From assembly GCA_033720955.1 (NCBI GenBank), contig JAWWBN010000049.1, positions 1 to 18,796 of the forward strand: a stretch of DNA of 18,796 nt, in the 5' to 3' direction. The notes under the pieces are model-generated. The model did no database searches. It was not told the origin of the DNA and saw nothing but the letters and a program-made list of their open reading frames with translations. The stretch is from JAWWBN01 sp033720955 (GTDB lineage Bacteria; Acidobacteriota; Thermoanaerobaculia; Multivoradales; JAHEKO01). The translations under genes and the position numbers were made by a program. Each line of letters begins with the position of its first letter. The first letter of the stretch is position 1. Shown here piece by piece: positions 1 to 7,838 of the stretch.

Positions 1-2944
1 CCGCCTTGCGCAGGTGGGCGATCCGGTCGTCGAGCTCGTTCGCCAGCCTGCCGGCTCCCATGACCCGGCGCTGGAGCTCGGCCGCCTGGCGCTCGAAGGC
101 CAGGGCCGCGGCGCGGTCCGGCGCGGGCAGGGTGACGGTGCCGGTGGCCTCCACCTCGAGCGGAACCGGCCCGGCCAGCTCGGTCATGGCGCCGCGGTGC
201 CAGCTCGACAGGCTGACCGTGTAGCTCCCGGGGGCCACCATCGGCCCCATGGGGTCGGAGGAGAAGGCGTGCCGCACGGGCGGGGTGAGGCTGGCCGGGT
301 CGGGCGGCGGATAGCGCAGGTCCCAGGTCACCCGGTGGAGGCCGGCCCCGGCCGGGCCGGTGAAGCGGCGCACCACCTGGCCGTCGGCGTCGCGCACGGT
401 GACGACCACGGCCGGGTCCTCCTCCCGGTCCTCGGCGCGAAGCGCCTCCCAGCTCGGGTAGGGGGTGTCCTCGCCCTTCTCCTTCCTCCCCTTCTCCTCC
501 TCGCGCCGCTCGTCGCGGAGCGTCTGGAAGCCCTCCTTCAGGTAGTAGGTGACGACCGCGCCGACCGGCGGGTTGGGGGCGCTGTAGAAGGAGTCGCCCT
601 GGAAGGCGACGCCGTTGTAGCCGAGCTCGAAGCTCTTGTTGAAGGCCCATGCGCGGCGGGGCTCGAAGAGCACCGCCTCCCCCTCGAGGCCCGTCTCGCT
701 CATCGCCCGGAGCGGCGAGTAGTCGTCGAGGATGTAGAAGCCGCGGCCGAAGGTCCCCACCACCAGGTCGTCCTCGCGACGCTGGATCTCCAGGTCGCGC
801 ACGGCGATGGTGGGCAGCCCGCCGGTGAGCTCGACCCACGAGCCGCCGCCGTCGCGGCTGACGTAGAGGCCGTACTCGGTGCCGGCGAAGAGCAGATCGG
901 GGTCCTCGTGGTCCTGGGCCACGGTGAGCACCGGGCCGCCCTCCGGCAGGTCGGAGGCGATGGAGGTCCAGGTGCGGCCGCGGTCGGAGCTCTCGAGCAG
1001 GTACGGCTTGAAGTCGCCCTTCTTGTGGTTGTCGATCGCGGCGAAGACGGTGTCGTCGTCGTGCAGCGAGGCCTCGAGGTCGGCCACGTAGGCCATGTCG
1101 GGCACGCCGGGGAAGCTCGCGACCTCGTGCCAGGAGCCACCGCCGTCGCCGGTGATCTGGATGAGGCCGTCGTCGGTCCCGGCGTAGATCAGCCCCTCGA
1201 CCCGCGGCGACTCGGAGAGGGAGACCACGTTGCCGAAGAACGAGGTGGAGTTGTTCTTGGCCACGGTGTCCACGCTCCAGATGCGGCCCATCACCTCGAG
1301 CTGGTTGCGGTCCAGGTTGCGGGTCAGGTCACCGCTGATCGGCGTCCAGGTGTCGCCGCGGTCGTCGCTGCGGTAGACCCGCTGCGAGGCGAAGTAGAGC
1401 CGCGTGGGCGAGTGCGGCGAGAGCAGCAGCGCCGAGTCCCAGTTCCAGCGCGACGGCGCCTCGCCCGGCTCCTCCTGGGGCTGGACGTCGGTCAGCTCGC
1501 CGCTCGCCCGGTCGTAGCGCACCAGGTTGCCGTACTGCCACTGCGAGTAGACGATGTCCGGGTTGCCCGGCTCGACGGCGGGATCGAAGCCGTCGCCGCC
1601 CACGGTGACGAACCAGTCGTGGTTCGTGATGCCGTGCTCGGAGGTGGTACGCGACGGGCCGCCCAGGGTGGAGTTGTCCTGGGTGCCGCCGTAGACGTTG
1701 TAGAAGGGCAGGTCGTCGTCCACGGCGATCTTGTAGAACTGGGTGATGGGCAGGTTGGGCTTGAAGTCCCAGGTGGCCCCGCGGTCCCAGCTCTCGTAGA
1801 CGCCGCCGTCGCAGCCGGCGATCAGGTGGTCGGTGTCGTCGGGATCGATCCACAGCGCGTGGTTGTCCACGTGCTTCGAGACCTCGGGCACCTGCTGGAA
1901 GCTCTTGCCGCCGTCCTCGGTGACGTGCAGCCAGGTGTCCATGGAGTAGACCCGGTCCACGTCCACCGGGTCGGGGATCAGCTCGTTGTAGTACTGCGGG
2001 CTGCCGCTGGTGTAGCCGCTGCGCTTCTCCCAGGTCTCGCCGCCGTCGGTGGAGCGGAAGGTCCCCCCCTCGTCGTCGAGCGACTCGATGACGGCGTAGA
2101 CCACGTCCGGGTCGGCCGGCGAGACGGCGAGGCCGATCTTGCCCATGTCGGTGGTCGGCAGGCCCGAGGTCAGCTTGCGCCAGGTGGCGCCGGCGTCGGT
2201 GGACTTGTAGATCGCCGACTCGGGGCCGCCGTCGATCAGGGTCCAGGTGTGCCGGCGACGCTGGTAGCTGGACGCCCAGAGGGTGTCGGGGTCGCGCGGG
2301 TCGAGCCAGACCTCGTTGACGCCGGTGTTCTCGGAGATCTCGAGCACCTTCTCCCAGGTGGCGCCGCCGTCGGTGGTCTTGTAGAGGCCGCGGTCGCCGC
2401 CGGCCCGCCAGAGGGGCCCCTGGGCGGCGACGTAGACCACGTCGGAGTCGCGCGGATCGACCACGATCCGCCCGATGTGCTCCGACTCGGGGAGCCCCAT
2501 GTTCTTCCAGCTCTTGCCGCCGTCGAGCGACTTGTAGACGCCGTCGCCCCAGGAGACGCTGCGCTGCGAGTTGTTCTCGCCGGTGCCCACCCAGACCGTG
2601 TCGGGATCGTTGGGGTCCAGGGTCACACAGCCGATGGAGTAGGAGCTCTCGCCGTCGAAGATCGGCGTCCAGGTGGTGCCCGCGTTGACCGTCTTCCAGA
2701 CCCCGCCGGAGGCCACGGCGACGTACCAGGTGGCCTCGTCCTCCGGGTGGACGGCGATGTCGCTGACCCTGCCGGAGGCGATGGCGGGGCCGATGCCGCG
2801 CAGCTTCATCCCCGCCAGCAGGCCCGAGTCGAAGAGCGGCTTCGCCTCGTCCGCGGCCGCCTCGTCGGACTTGTGCTTCCGGGCCGCGGCCGGGGCGGTG
2901 GCGAGCAGGGCGAGCGTCAACAGGGCGATCCAGGTTCGCTTCAT
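1..2944 (-). CDS. Secreted BNR/Asp-box (VPS10/sortilin-like) beta-propeller protein, C-terminus cut off by window edge
   Basis: The minus strand reads without interruption from ATG at 2944-2942 to the window edge (981 codons visible, no stop). Residues 1-21 form a signal peptide (MKRTWIALLT, hydrophobic core, Ala-rich end). The rest is dominated by Asp-box repeats of the S/T-x-D-x-G-x-T/S-W type. About eleven are visible, for example SLDGGKSW (139-146), TTDGGATW (190-197), STDAGATW (248-255), STDGGETW (298-305), SDDRGDTW (526-533) and SRDGGGSW (696-703). This is the sortilin/VPS10-type multi-bladed propeller seen in many exported proteins of Acidobacteriota, Gemmatimonadota and Bacteroidota, often annotated as glycosyl hydrolase. 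A beta-sandwich-like segment with APGSYTVSL follows near 904-912, then a helical tail. Relatives are usually about 1,050-1,100 residues, so perhaps 70-120 are missing. The start is supported by GGGAGG nine bases upstream. Enzymatic activity is unproven. The gene is divergent from the amidohydrolase genes. Confidence 0.93.
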   Translation of the reverse strand, partial: MKRTWIALLTLALLATAPAAARKHKSDEAAADEAKPLFDSGLLAGMKLRGIGPAIASGRVSDIAVHPEDEATWYVAVASGGVWKTVNAGTTWTPIFDGESSYSIGCVTLDPNDPDTVWVGTGENNSQRSVSWGDGVYKSLDGGKSWKNMGLPESEHIGRIVVDPRDSDVVYVAAQGPLWRAGGDRGLYKTTDGGATWEKVLEISENTGVNEVWLDPRDPDTLWASSYQRRRHTWTLIDGGPESAIYKSTDAGATWRKLTSGLPTTDMGKIGLAVSPADPDVVYAVIESLDDEGGTFRSTDGGETWEKRSGYTSGSPQYYNELIPDPVDVDRVYSMDTWLHVTEDGGKSFQQVPEVSKHVDNHALWIDPDDTDHLIAGCDGGVYESWDRGATWDFKPNLPITQFYKIAVDDDLPFYNVYGGTQDNSTLGGPSRTTSEHGITNHDWFVTVGGDGFDPAVEPGNPDIVYSQWQYGNLVRYDRASGELTDVQPQEEPGEAPSRWNWDSALLLSPHSPTRLYFASQRVYRSDDRGDTWTPISGDLTRNLDRNQLEVMGRIWSVDTVAKNNSTSFFGNVVSLSESPRVEGLIYAGTDDGLIQITGDGGGSWHEVASFPGVPDMAYVADLEASLHDDDTVFAAIDNHKKGDFKPYLLESSDRGRTWTSIASDLPEGGPVLTVAQDHEDPDLLFAGTEYGLYVSRDGGGSWVELTGGLPTIAVRDLEIQRREDDLVVGTFGRGFYILDDYSPLRAMSETGLEGEAVLFEPRRAWAFNKSFELGYNGVAFQGDSFYSAPNPPVGAVVTYYLKEGFQTLRDERREEEKGRKEKGEDTPYPSWEALRAEDREEDPAVVVTVRDADGQVVRRFTGPAGAGLHRVTWDLRYPPPDPASLTPPVRHAFSSDPMGPMVAPGSYTVSLSSWHRGAMTELAGPVPLEVEATGTVTLPAPDRAAALAFERQAAELQRRVMGAGRLANELDDRIAHLRKA

Positions 2945-2953
2945 CTTGGGGGA

Positions 2954-2959
2954 CCTCCC
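2954..2959 (-). promoter_or_regulatory. Ribosome binding site of the BNR protein gene
   Basis: GGGAGG on the minus strand lies nine bases before the ATG at 2944. It fixes the start just ahead of a well-formed signal peptide. Confidence 0.7.
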
Positions 2960-3008
2960 GAGAGCCGATGAGTGCGGGCCGCCGCTGCGGCGGCGCGGGG
3001 ATCCCCGG

Positions 3009-3038
3009 AGGATACAGGGAGTCGGGGGCTCGTGACAG
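3009..3038 (-). promoter_or_regulatory. Possible sigma70 promoter for the BNR protein gene
   Basis: On the minus strand, CTGTCA (3038-3033) and TATCCT (3014-3009) are separated by 18 bases, each resembling the -35 and -10 consensus. The predicted transcript starts near 3002, inside a perfect GGGGATCCCC palindrome (2997-3006). The leader then carries a GC hairpin, GCCGCCGC/GCGGCGGC, at 2978-2994. The hexamers are imperfect, so this is a candidate only. Confidence 0.3.
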
Positions 3039-3142
3039 CGGGGCGCGGCGGCGGCCCCGGAGGGAGTCGTCCCGCCAACGGATGCGGGCCCCCGAACAGG
3101 GGGACGGATTTCCGGCCGGCGATCTTCCGCCCCGACACCCGA

Positions 3143-3148
3143 TACAAT
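3143..3148 (+). promoter_or_regulatory. Candidate -10 element upstream of the amidohydrolase operon
   Basis: TACAAT stands out in very GC-rich DNA and is a five-of-six match to TATAAT. A start near 3155 would give a leader of about 59 bases to the ATG at 3214. I see no convincing -35 hexamer at normal spacing. The rest of the 269-base divergent intergenic region (2945-3213) holds no other coding feature I can support. Confidence 0.4.
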
Positions 3149-3213
3149 CGCCGCTCCCGAGCCGCGCAGGCGCGCGGCACGCCCTCCGACAAGACCGATC
3201 CGGGAGTCACGAC

Positions 3214-6200
3214 ATGTCACGACTGCGTCTCTTCCCCCGCCAGGCGGCGGTCCTGGTCGCCCTCGCGGCCACGCTCGCCCCCACCTCCCTGCCCGCCGAG
3301 CCGCCCGAAGCGCCGCCCTTCTACGCCGTCACGAACGTGACCGCGGTGACGGCGCCGGGCCGCACCCTCGAGAACGCCACCGTGCTGCTGGCGAAGGGTC
3401 TGATCGAGGCGGTGGGCACCGAACTGGAGATCCCCGGCGACGCCCTGGTGATCGACGGCGAGGGGCTCTTCCTCTACCCCGGCCTGATCGACGGCATGAC
3501 CGCCCTGGGCATCGCCAAGCCCGACGCGGAGTCCGGCGGCGGGGGCGGCGGCTTCGGGGGCTTCGGAGGGGGCGGCGAGCTCGACCCCGGCGGCCCGGAG
3601 GCGCGGCCGGCCACGACCCCCTGGTTCGCCGCCGCCGACAACCTGGCCGAGGACCCGGGATCGGAGAAGTGGCGCGAGGCCGGATTCACCGCCGTGGTCT
3701 CCACGCCCGAGGAGGGCATCTTCGCCGGTCAGGCGGCGGTGCTCTCTCTGGGCCGGGGCGAGGCCGACGAGCTGGTGGTCGCCACCCCGGTGGCGCAGCG
3801 GATCTCGTTCGCCAGCCCCGGCGGCTTCCGCACCTACCCCGGCTCCCTGATGGGGACCCTGGCCTACGTCAAGCAGGTCCTGCTCGACACGAAGCACTAC
3901 GCCGAGGCCAAGGCGGTCTACGCCGCCTCCCCCGCCGGGCGCGAGCGGATCGCCTACGACCGGGCCCTGGAGCCGATCCAGATGGCGCTCGAGGCCGGCA
4001 CGCCGTTCCTGATGCCCGGGGTCCGGGGCAAGGAGATCGACCGCGCCCTGGCGGTCGCCCGGGAGTTCGGGCTGCCGGCGGTGATCTACGGCGCCCACGG
4101 CGGCTACGAGCGCGTCGGCGAGCTGGCCGGCGCCGCCGGGGTCATCGTGGACCTGGACTGGCCCGAGGCCGAGAAGGACCGCGACCCGGAGGCGGATACC
4201 TCCTTCGCCGAGCTCTACCACCGCCGCATGGCGGTCACCACCCCGCGCGAGCTGGCCGCCGCCGGCATCCCCTTCGGCTTCACCTCCTCCGGGCTCGCCA
4301 GCGCCGGCGACGTCTTCAAAGGGGTGCGGAGGGCGATCGGCGCCGGGCTCTCCGAGGACGCCGCCCTGGCGGCGCTGACCACCGGCCCGGCCGGGATCTT
4401 CGGAGTCGACGACCGGCTCGGCACCATCGAGGCCGGCAAGATCGCCAACCTGGTCTTGGCCACGGCCGCTCCCTGGGCCGAGGACGTGGAGGTCAAGGCG
4501 GTCTTCGTGGACGGCCGCCGCTTCGCCGAGCGCGAAGAGGAGGAGGAGACCGAGCCGCCCGCCTCCGACGTCTCCGGCACCTGGGAGCTGGTGATGACCA
4601 CCCCCCGCGGCACCAACGAGTTCACCGCGAAGCTCGAGATGAGCGAGGACGGCAAGGTCACGGGCGAGCTCACCAGCGAGCGCGGCGAGTCGAGCGTCGA
4701 GGACGGCAAGATGAGCGGCGACCTGCTGCGCTTCGAGACCACCCGCGAGATGGGCGGGCAGTCGTTCACCGCCTCCTTCTCGCTGACCGTGGAGGGGGAG
4801 AGCCTCTCCGGCTCCATGAGCGCCGGCCCCATGTCGATGGAGATCTCCGGCACCCGCACCGCCAAGCCCGAGGAGGGCGCGAAGGCGGCCCAGAAGGAGG
4901 AGGAGGCGCCCGACGTCACCGAGGAGGAGCTCGCCGAGGCGATGGCCCTCTACCGCGGCCCGGTGCGGGAGATGGGCGCCTTCGCCCTGACCAACGCCAC
5001 CGTCTGGACGGTCTCCGGCGAGACCATCGAGAACGGCACCGTGGTGGTGGTGGACGGCAAGATCGCCGCCGTGGGGGCCGACGTCGCCATCCCCGCCGGC
5101 GCCGAGGTGATCGACGTGGGCGGCGGCTCGGTGATCCCCGGGATCATCGACGCCCACTCCCACATCGCCATCGACGGCGGCGTCAACGAGGGCTCGCTGG
5201 CCGTCACCGCCATGGTGTCGATCGGCGACGTGATCGACCCGGACGATGTCGGCATCTACCGCGCCCTGGCCGGCGGGGTCACCGCCGCCAACCTGCTGCA
5301 CGGCTCGGCCAACCCGATCGGCGGTCAGAACGCGGTGATCAAGCTGCGCTGGGGGGCCGACGCCGAGGGCCTCCAGCTCGACGGCGCTCCGGCGGGGATC
5401 AAGTTCGCCCTCGGCGAGAACCCGAAGCGCTCCAACTTCCGCGCCTTCGGCATGGCGCAGCGCTACCCGCAGACCCGCATGGGCGTGATGGACGTGATCC
5501 GCCAGGCCTTCCGCGAGGCGAGGGAGTACCGCGACGAGTGGAGAGCCTACGAAGCCGCCGTCGCCGCCCGCGGCCCCGCCCCGGTGCCGCCGCGGCGCGA
5601 CCTGAAGCTCGACGCCCTGGTCGAGATCCTCGAGGGCGAGCGGCTGGTGCACTCGCACTGCTACCGCGCCGACGAGATCCTGCAGCTTCTGCGGCTCGCC
5701 GAGAGCGAGGGCTTCCGCGTCGCCACCCTGCAGCACGTGCTGGAGGGATACAAGGTGGCCGACGAGATCGCCGAGCACGGCGCCGGCGCCTCGACGTTCT
5801 CCGACTGGTGGGGCTACAAGGTGGAGGCCTACGACGCCATCCCCCACAACGCGGCGCTGATGACCGAGCGCGGGGTGCTGGTCTCCATCAACTCCGACAG
5901 CGGCGAGGAGATGCGTCACCTGAACCAGGAGGCCGCCAAGGCGGTCAAGTGGGGCGGCATGGGGGAGCGCGAGGCGCTGGCCATGGTGACCCTGAACCCG
6001 GCCCTCCAGCTCGGCATCGGCGACCGGGTCGGCTCCATCGAGGTGGGCAAGGACGCCGACCTCGTGGTCTACGACGGCCACCCGCTGGCGATCTCGTCGG
6101 TGGTCCGGCACACCTTCGTGGACGGCGACCTCTACTTCGACCGCGAGGCCGACCGCGAGCGTCAGAGCGGGATCGCGGCGATCAAGGAGCGCCTGATGCC

Positions 6201-6336
6201 CAAGGAGGAAAAGGAGAAGGACGAGAAGGAGGAGGGTGCGGGCGAGGAAGGGGGCGAGCCGGACGAGCCGGACGAGCCCGACCCGGGCCGGACCTGGGGC
6301 GGCAAGAGGTACTACAGTTGCCGGGAGGTTGGATGA
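3214..6336 (+). CDS. Exported bidomain amidohydrolase (degenerate N-terminal domain, beta-rich linker domain, intact C-terminal imidazolonepropionase-like domain)
   Basis: This encodes 1,040 residues. ATG 3214 is chosen because GGGAG lies seven bases upstream and a signal peptide follows (MSRLRLFPRQ, hydrophobic core, cleavage near residue 28). Residues ~37-440 form an amidohydrolase-like domain whose first metal motif is lost: PGLIDGMTALG (89-99) replaces the usual PG-x2-DAHxH. A Gly-rich loop (108-121) follows. Residues ~453-550 are a beta-rich domain starting SGTWELVMTT. Residues ~555-985 form a second, complete-looking amidohydrolase domain with H648/H650 (DAHSH), His813 or His815, H841 and D895, the expected binuclear metal ligands, and a typical closing segment GSIEVGKDADLVVYDG. 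The tail is Lys/Glu-rich. It probably hydrolyses an amide or cyclic imide in the periplasm; the substrate is unknown. It overlaps the next gene, forming an operon. Confidence 0.93.
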   Translation: MSRLRLFPRQAAVLVALAATLAPTSLPAEPPEAPPFYAVTNVTAVTAPGRTLENATVLLAKGLIEAVGTELEIPGDALVIDGEGLFLYPGLIDGMTALGIAKPDAESGGGGGGFGGFGGGGELDPGGPEARPATTPWFAAADNLAEDPGSEKWREAGFTAVVSTPEEGIFAGQAAVLSLGRGEADELVVATPVAQRISFASPGGFRTYPGSLMGTLAYVKQVLLDTKHYAEAKAVYAASPAGRERIAYDRALEPIQMALEAGTPFLMPGVRGKEIDRALAVAREFGLPAVIYGAHGGYERVGELAGAAGVIVDLDWPEAEKDRDPEADTSFAELYHRRMAVTTPRELAAAGIPFGFTSSGLASAGDVFKGVRRAIGAGLSEDAALAALTTGPAGIFGVDDRLGTIEAGKIANLVLATAAPWAEDVEVKAVFVDGRRFAEREEEEETEPPASDVSGTWELVMTTPRGTNEFTAKLEMSEDGKVTGELTSERGESSVEDGKMSGDLLRFETTREMGGQSFTASFSLTVEGESLSGSMSAGPMSMEISGTRTAKPEEGAKAAQKEEEAPDVTEEELAEAMALYRGPVREMGAFALTNATVWTVSGETIENGTVVVVDGKIAAVGADVAIPAGAEVIDVGGGSVIPGIIDAHSHIAIDGGVNEGSLAVTAMVSIGDVIDPDDVGIYRALAGGVTAANLLHGSANPIGGQNAVIKLRWGADAEGLQLDGAPAGIKFALGENPKRSNFRAFGMAQRYPQTRMGVMDVIRQAFREAREYRDEWRAYEAAVAARGPAPVPPRRDLKLDALVEILEGERLVHSHCYRADEILQLLRLAESEGFRVATLQHVLEGYKVADEIAEHGAGASTFSDWWGYKVEAYDAIPHNAALMTERGVLVSINSDSGEEMRHLNQEAAKAVKWGGMGEREALAMVTLNPALQLGIGDRVGSIEVGKDADLVVYDGHPLAISSVVRHTFVDGDLYFDREADRERQSGIAAIKERLMPKEEKEKDEKEEGAGEEGGEPDEPDEPDPGRTWGGKRYYSCREVG

Positions 6337-6338
6337 TG
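6323..6338 (+). promoter_or_regulatory. Ribosome binding site and stop/start overlap coupling the two amidohydrolase genes
   Basis: GGGAGG (6323-6328) precedes two consecutive ATGs at 6333 and 6336. The upstream stop TGA occupies 6334-6336. The first ATG gives the classic ATGA overlap but only four bases of spacing. The second has seven bases of spacing and a one-base overlap. Either start implies translational coupling. Confidence 0.75.
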
Positions 6339-7658
6339 CGCAAGACGACGATGCTCGAAGCGACGGCCCTGGCCGCGGCGCTCCTGGCCGCGCCCGCTCT
6401 GCTCCACGCCGAGACCCTGGTGATCTCCGGCGGCACCATCCACCCGATCTCCGGCGAGGTCTTCGAGGGGAGCGTGGTGGTCCAGGACGGCGTCATCGTC
6501 AGCGCCGGCCCGGGCGCGCCCGCCCCCGGCGGCGACGCCACCGTCATCGACGCCAGCGGCAAGCACGTCTACCCCGGCATCTTCGACGCCCTGTCGCGTC
6601 TCGGGCTGCTCGAGATCGGCTCGGTGCCGGCCACGGACGACCGCGCCGAGATGCGGATCTACAACCCGCATCTCAAGGCCGCCACCGCCATCCACCCGGC
6701 CAGCGAGGTGATCCCGGTCAGCCGCGCCAACGGCATCACCCACTCGATGGTGGCGCCGGCCTCGGACGACGGGGTCGTCGCCGGCCAGGCGGCCCTCGTG
6801 CACCTCGACGGCTGGACGGTCGAGGAGATGGCGATGGACGACTCGGTCGCCATGGTGATCACCTGGCCCGAGATCCAGACCCGCAGCTTCGACTTCGCCA
6901 CCTTCAGCGTCAAGGAGACCCCGTTCGCCGAGGCCAAGGAGAAGGCCGAGGAGCAGATCGCCGAGCTGCGCGACTGGTTCGACGCCGCGCGTCACTACGC
7001 GCAGGCGCAGGCCGCCGGGAGCGAGCGGCTGGAGCGGGACCTGAAGCTCGAGGCGCTGGCGAAGACCCTGGACGGCGGCATGCCCGTCGTGGTGGCCGCC
7101 TTCAACAAGCGCGACATCGAGGCGGCGGTGAAGTTCGCCGAGGAGTACGGCCTGGCGATGATCCTGGCCGGTGGCCGCGACGCCTGGAAGGTCAAGGAGA
7201 TGCTGGCCGAGAAGGGGATCCCGGTGATCCTCTCCCTGACCCAGAGCCTGCCGCGCGAGGAGGACGACCCCTACGACAAGCCGTACGCGGTCCCCGGCGA
7301 GCTGGCGGCGGCCGGGGTGAAGATCGCCTTCGCATCCGGCACCGGCGGCGGCTTCGGGCCGGGCGGCCCCCACGGCTCCCGCACGGTCCCCTACGAGGCC
7401 GCGCAAGCGGTGCCCTTCGGCCTGTCGGAGGAGGAGGCGCTCAGGGCGCTCACGCTCTACCCCGCCGAGATGCTGGGGATGGACGACAAGCTGGGCACCA
7501 TCGAGCCGGGCAGGATCGCCAACCTGATCGTCACCGACGGCAGCCCGCTCGAGATCACCACCCAGGTGCACCACGTCGTGATCGCGGGCAGAGAGGTCTC
7601 CACCGACAACCGCCACCGCGAGCTGTACGAGCGGTACCGGTCCCGGCCCGCCCGGTAG
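6333..7658 (+). CDS. Exported amidohydrolase-like protein lacking the HxH metal motif
   Basis: This encodes 441 residues from ATG 6333 (440 if the ATG at 6336 is used). A signal peptide is visible (MMRKTTMLEA, then an Ala/Leu core, with HAE near residue 25-27). The fold signature is that of imidazolonepropionase-like amidohydrolases: an N-terminal beta-sandwich (LVISGGTIHPISGEVFEGSV), the strand-1 segment PGIFDALSRLG (81-91), and the closing LGTIEPGRIANLIVTDGSPLE. The catalytic HxH is replaced by Leu87-x-Arg89, and I find no convincing His ligands on strands 5 and 6. The usual Asp region reads AFASGTGGG. It is the same length class as single-domain members and resembles the degenerate N-terminal half of the upstream protein. 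It may be a pseudoenzyme or partner subunit (inference). It is translated with the upstream gene. Confidence 0.92.
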   Translation: MMRKTTMLEATALAAALLAAPALLHAETLVISGGTIHPISGEVFEGSVVVQDGVIVSAGPGAPAPGGDATVIDASGKHVYPGIFDALSRLGLLEIGSVPATDDRAEMRIYNPHLKAATAIHPASEVIPVSRANGITHSMVAPASDDGVVAGQAALVHLDGWTVEEMAMDDSVAMVITWPEIQTRSFDFATFSVKETPFAEAKEKAEEQIAELRDWFDAARHYAQAQAAGSERLERDLKLEALAKTLDGGMPVVVAAFNKRDIEAAVKFAEEYGLAMILAGGRDAWKVKEMLAEKGIPVILSLTQSLPREEDDPYDKPYAVPGELAAAGVKIAFASGTGGGFGPGGPHGSRTVPYEAAQAVPFGLSEEEALRALTLYPAEMLGMDDKLGTIEPGRIANLIVTDGSPLEITTQVHHVVIAGREVSTDNRHRELYERYRSRPAR

Positions 7659-7668
7659 CGCGGCCACG

Positions 7669-7800
7669 GCAGGCGGGAGCAGGATCCCCGTCGGGAGAGG
7701 GGGACACGCCGGGGCGGGGGACAGGCTCCCGATCCAGGTGACCCTCGCCAGCTCTGGGGCCCCGGAAACCTGTCCCCCGCTCGCTCCTGTCCCCGCCTGC
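7669..7800. repeat. Palindromic intergenic element with GGGGACA cores (REP-like)
   Basis: A perfect 12-base inverted repeat GCGGGGGACAGG (7714-7725) / CCTGTCCCCCGC (7769-7780) is nested within an outer 15-base imperfect pair, GCAGGCGGGAGCAGG (7669-7683) against CCTGTCCCCGCCTGC (7786-7800), 13 of 15 matching. On the left, GGGGGACA occurs twice, 17 bases apart (7699, 7716). On the right its complement occurs twice, also 17 bases apart (7771, 7788). The element fills the space between convergent genes and could fold into a long hairpin. No U-tract is present, so classic terminator function is uncertain. Similar GGGGACA cores occur in REP-type repeats of other bacteria; the link is inference. Confidence 0.6.
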
Positions 7801-7838
7801 TCGCGCCTACCGCGAGCCGCGCTGGAGGCGGGCCGCCG

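Noticed and set aside
14..2971. 985-codon open frame on the plus strand
   Set aside because: It is antisense to the BNR protein, whose frame shows repeated Asp boxes and a signal peptide. The antisense product is low-complexity Gly/Val/Ala/Arg without domains; such frames stay open by chance at this G+C content.
3217..6111. 964-codon open frame on the minus strand
   Set aside because: It is the exact shadow of the amidohydrolase gene, rich in Gly/Leu/His/Asp with no domain.
3669..6332. Long open extension upstream of the second amidohydrolase in its own frame
   Set aside because: It overlaps the first amidohydrolase in another frame and is Arg/Gly/Pro-rich. The signal peptide and ribosome binding site place the real start at 6333 or 6336.
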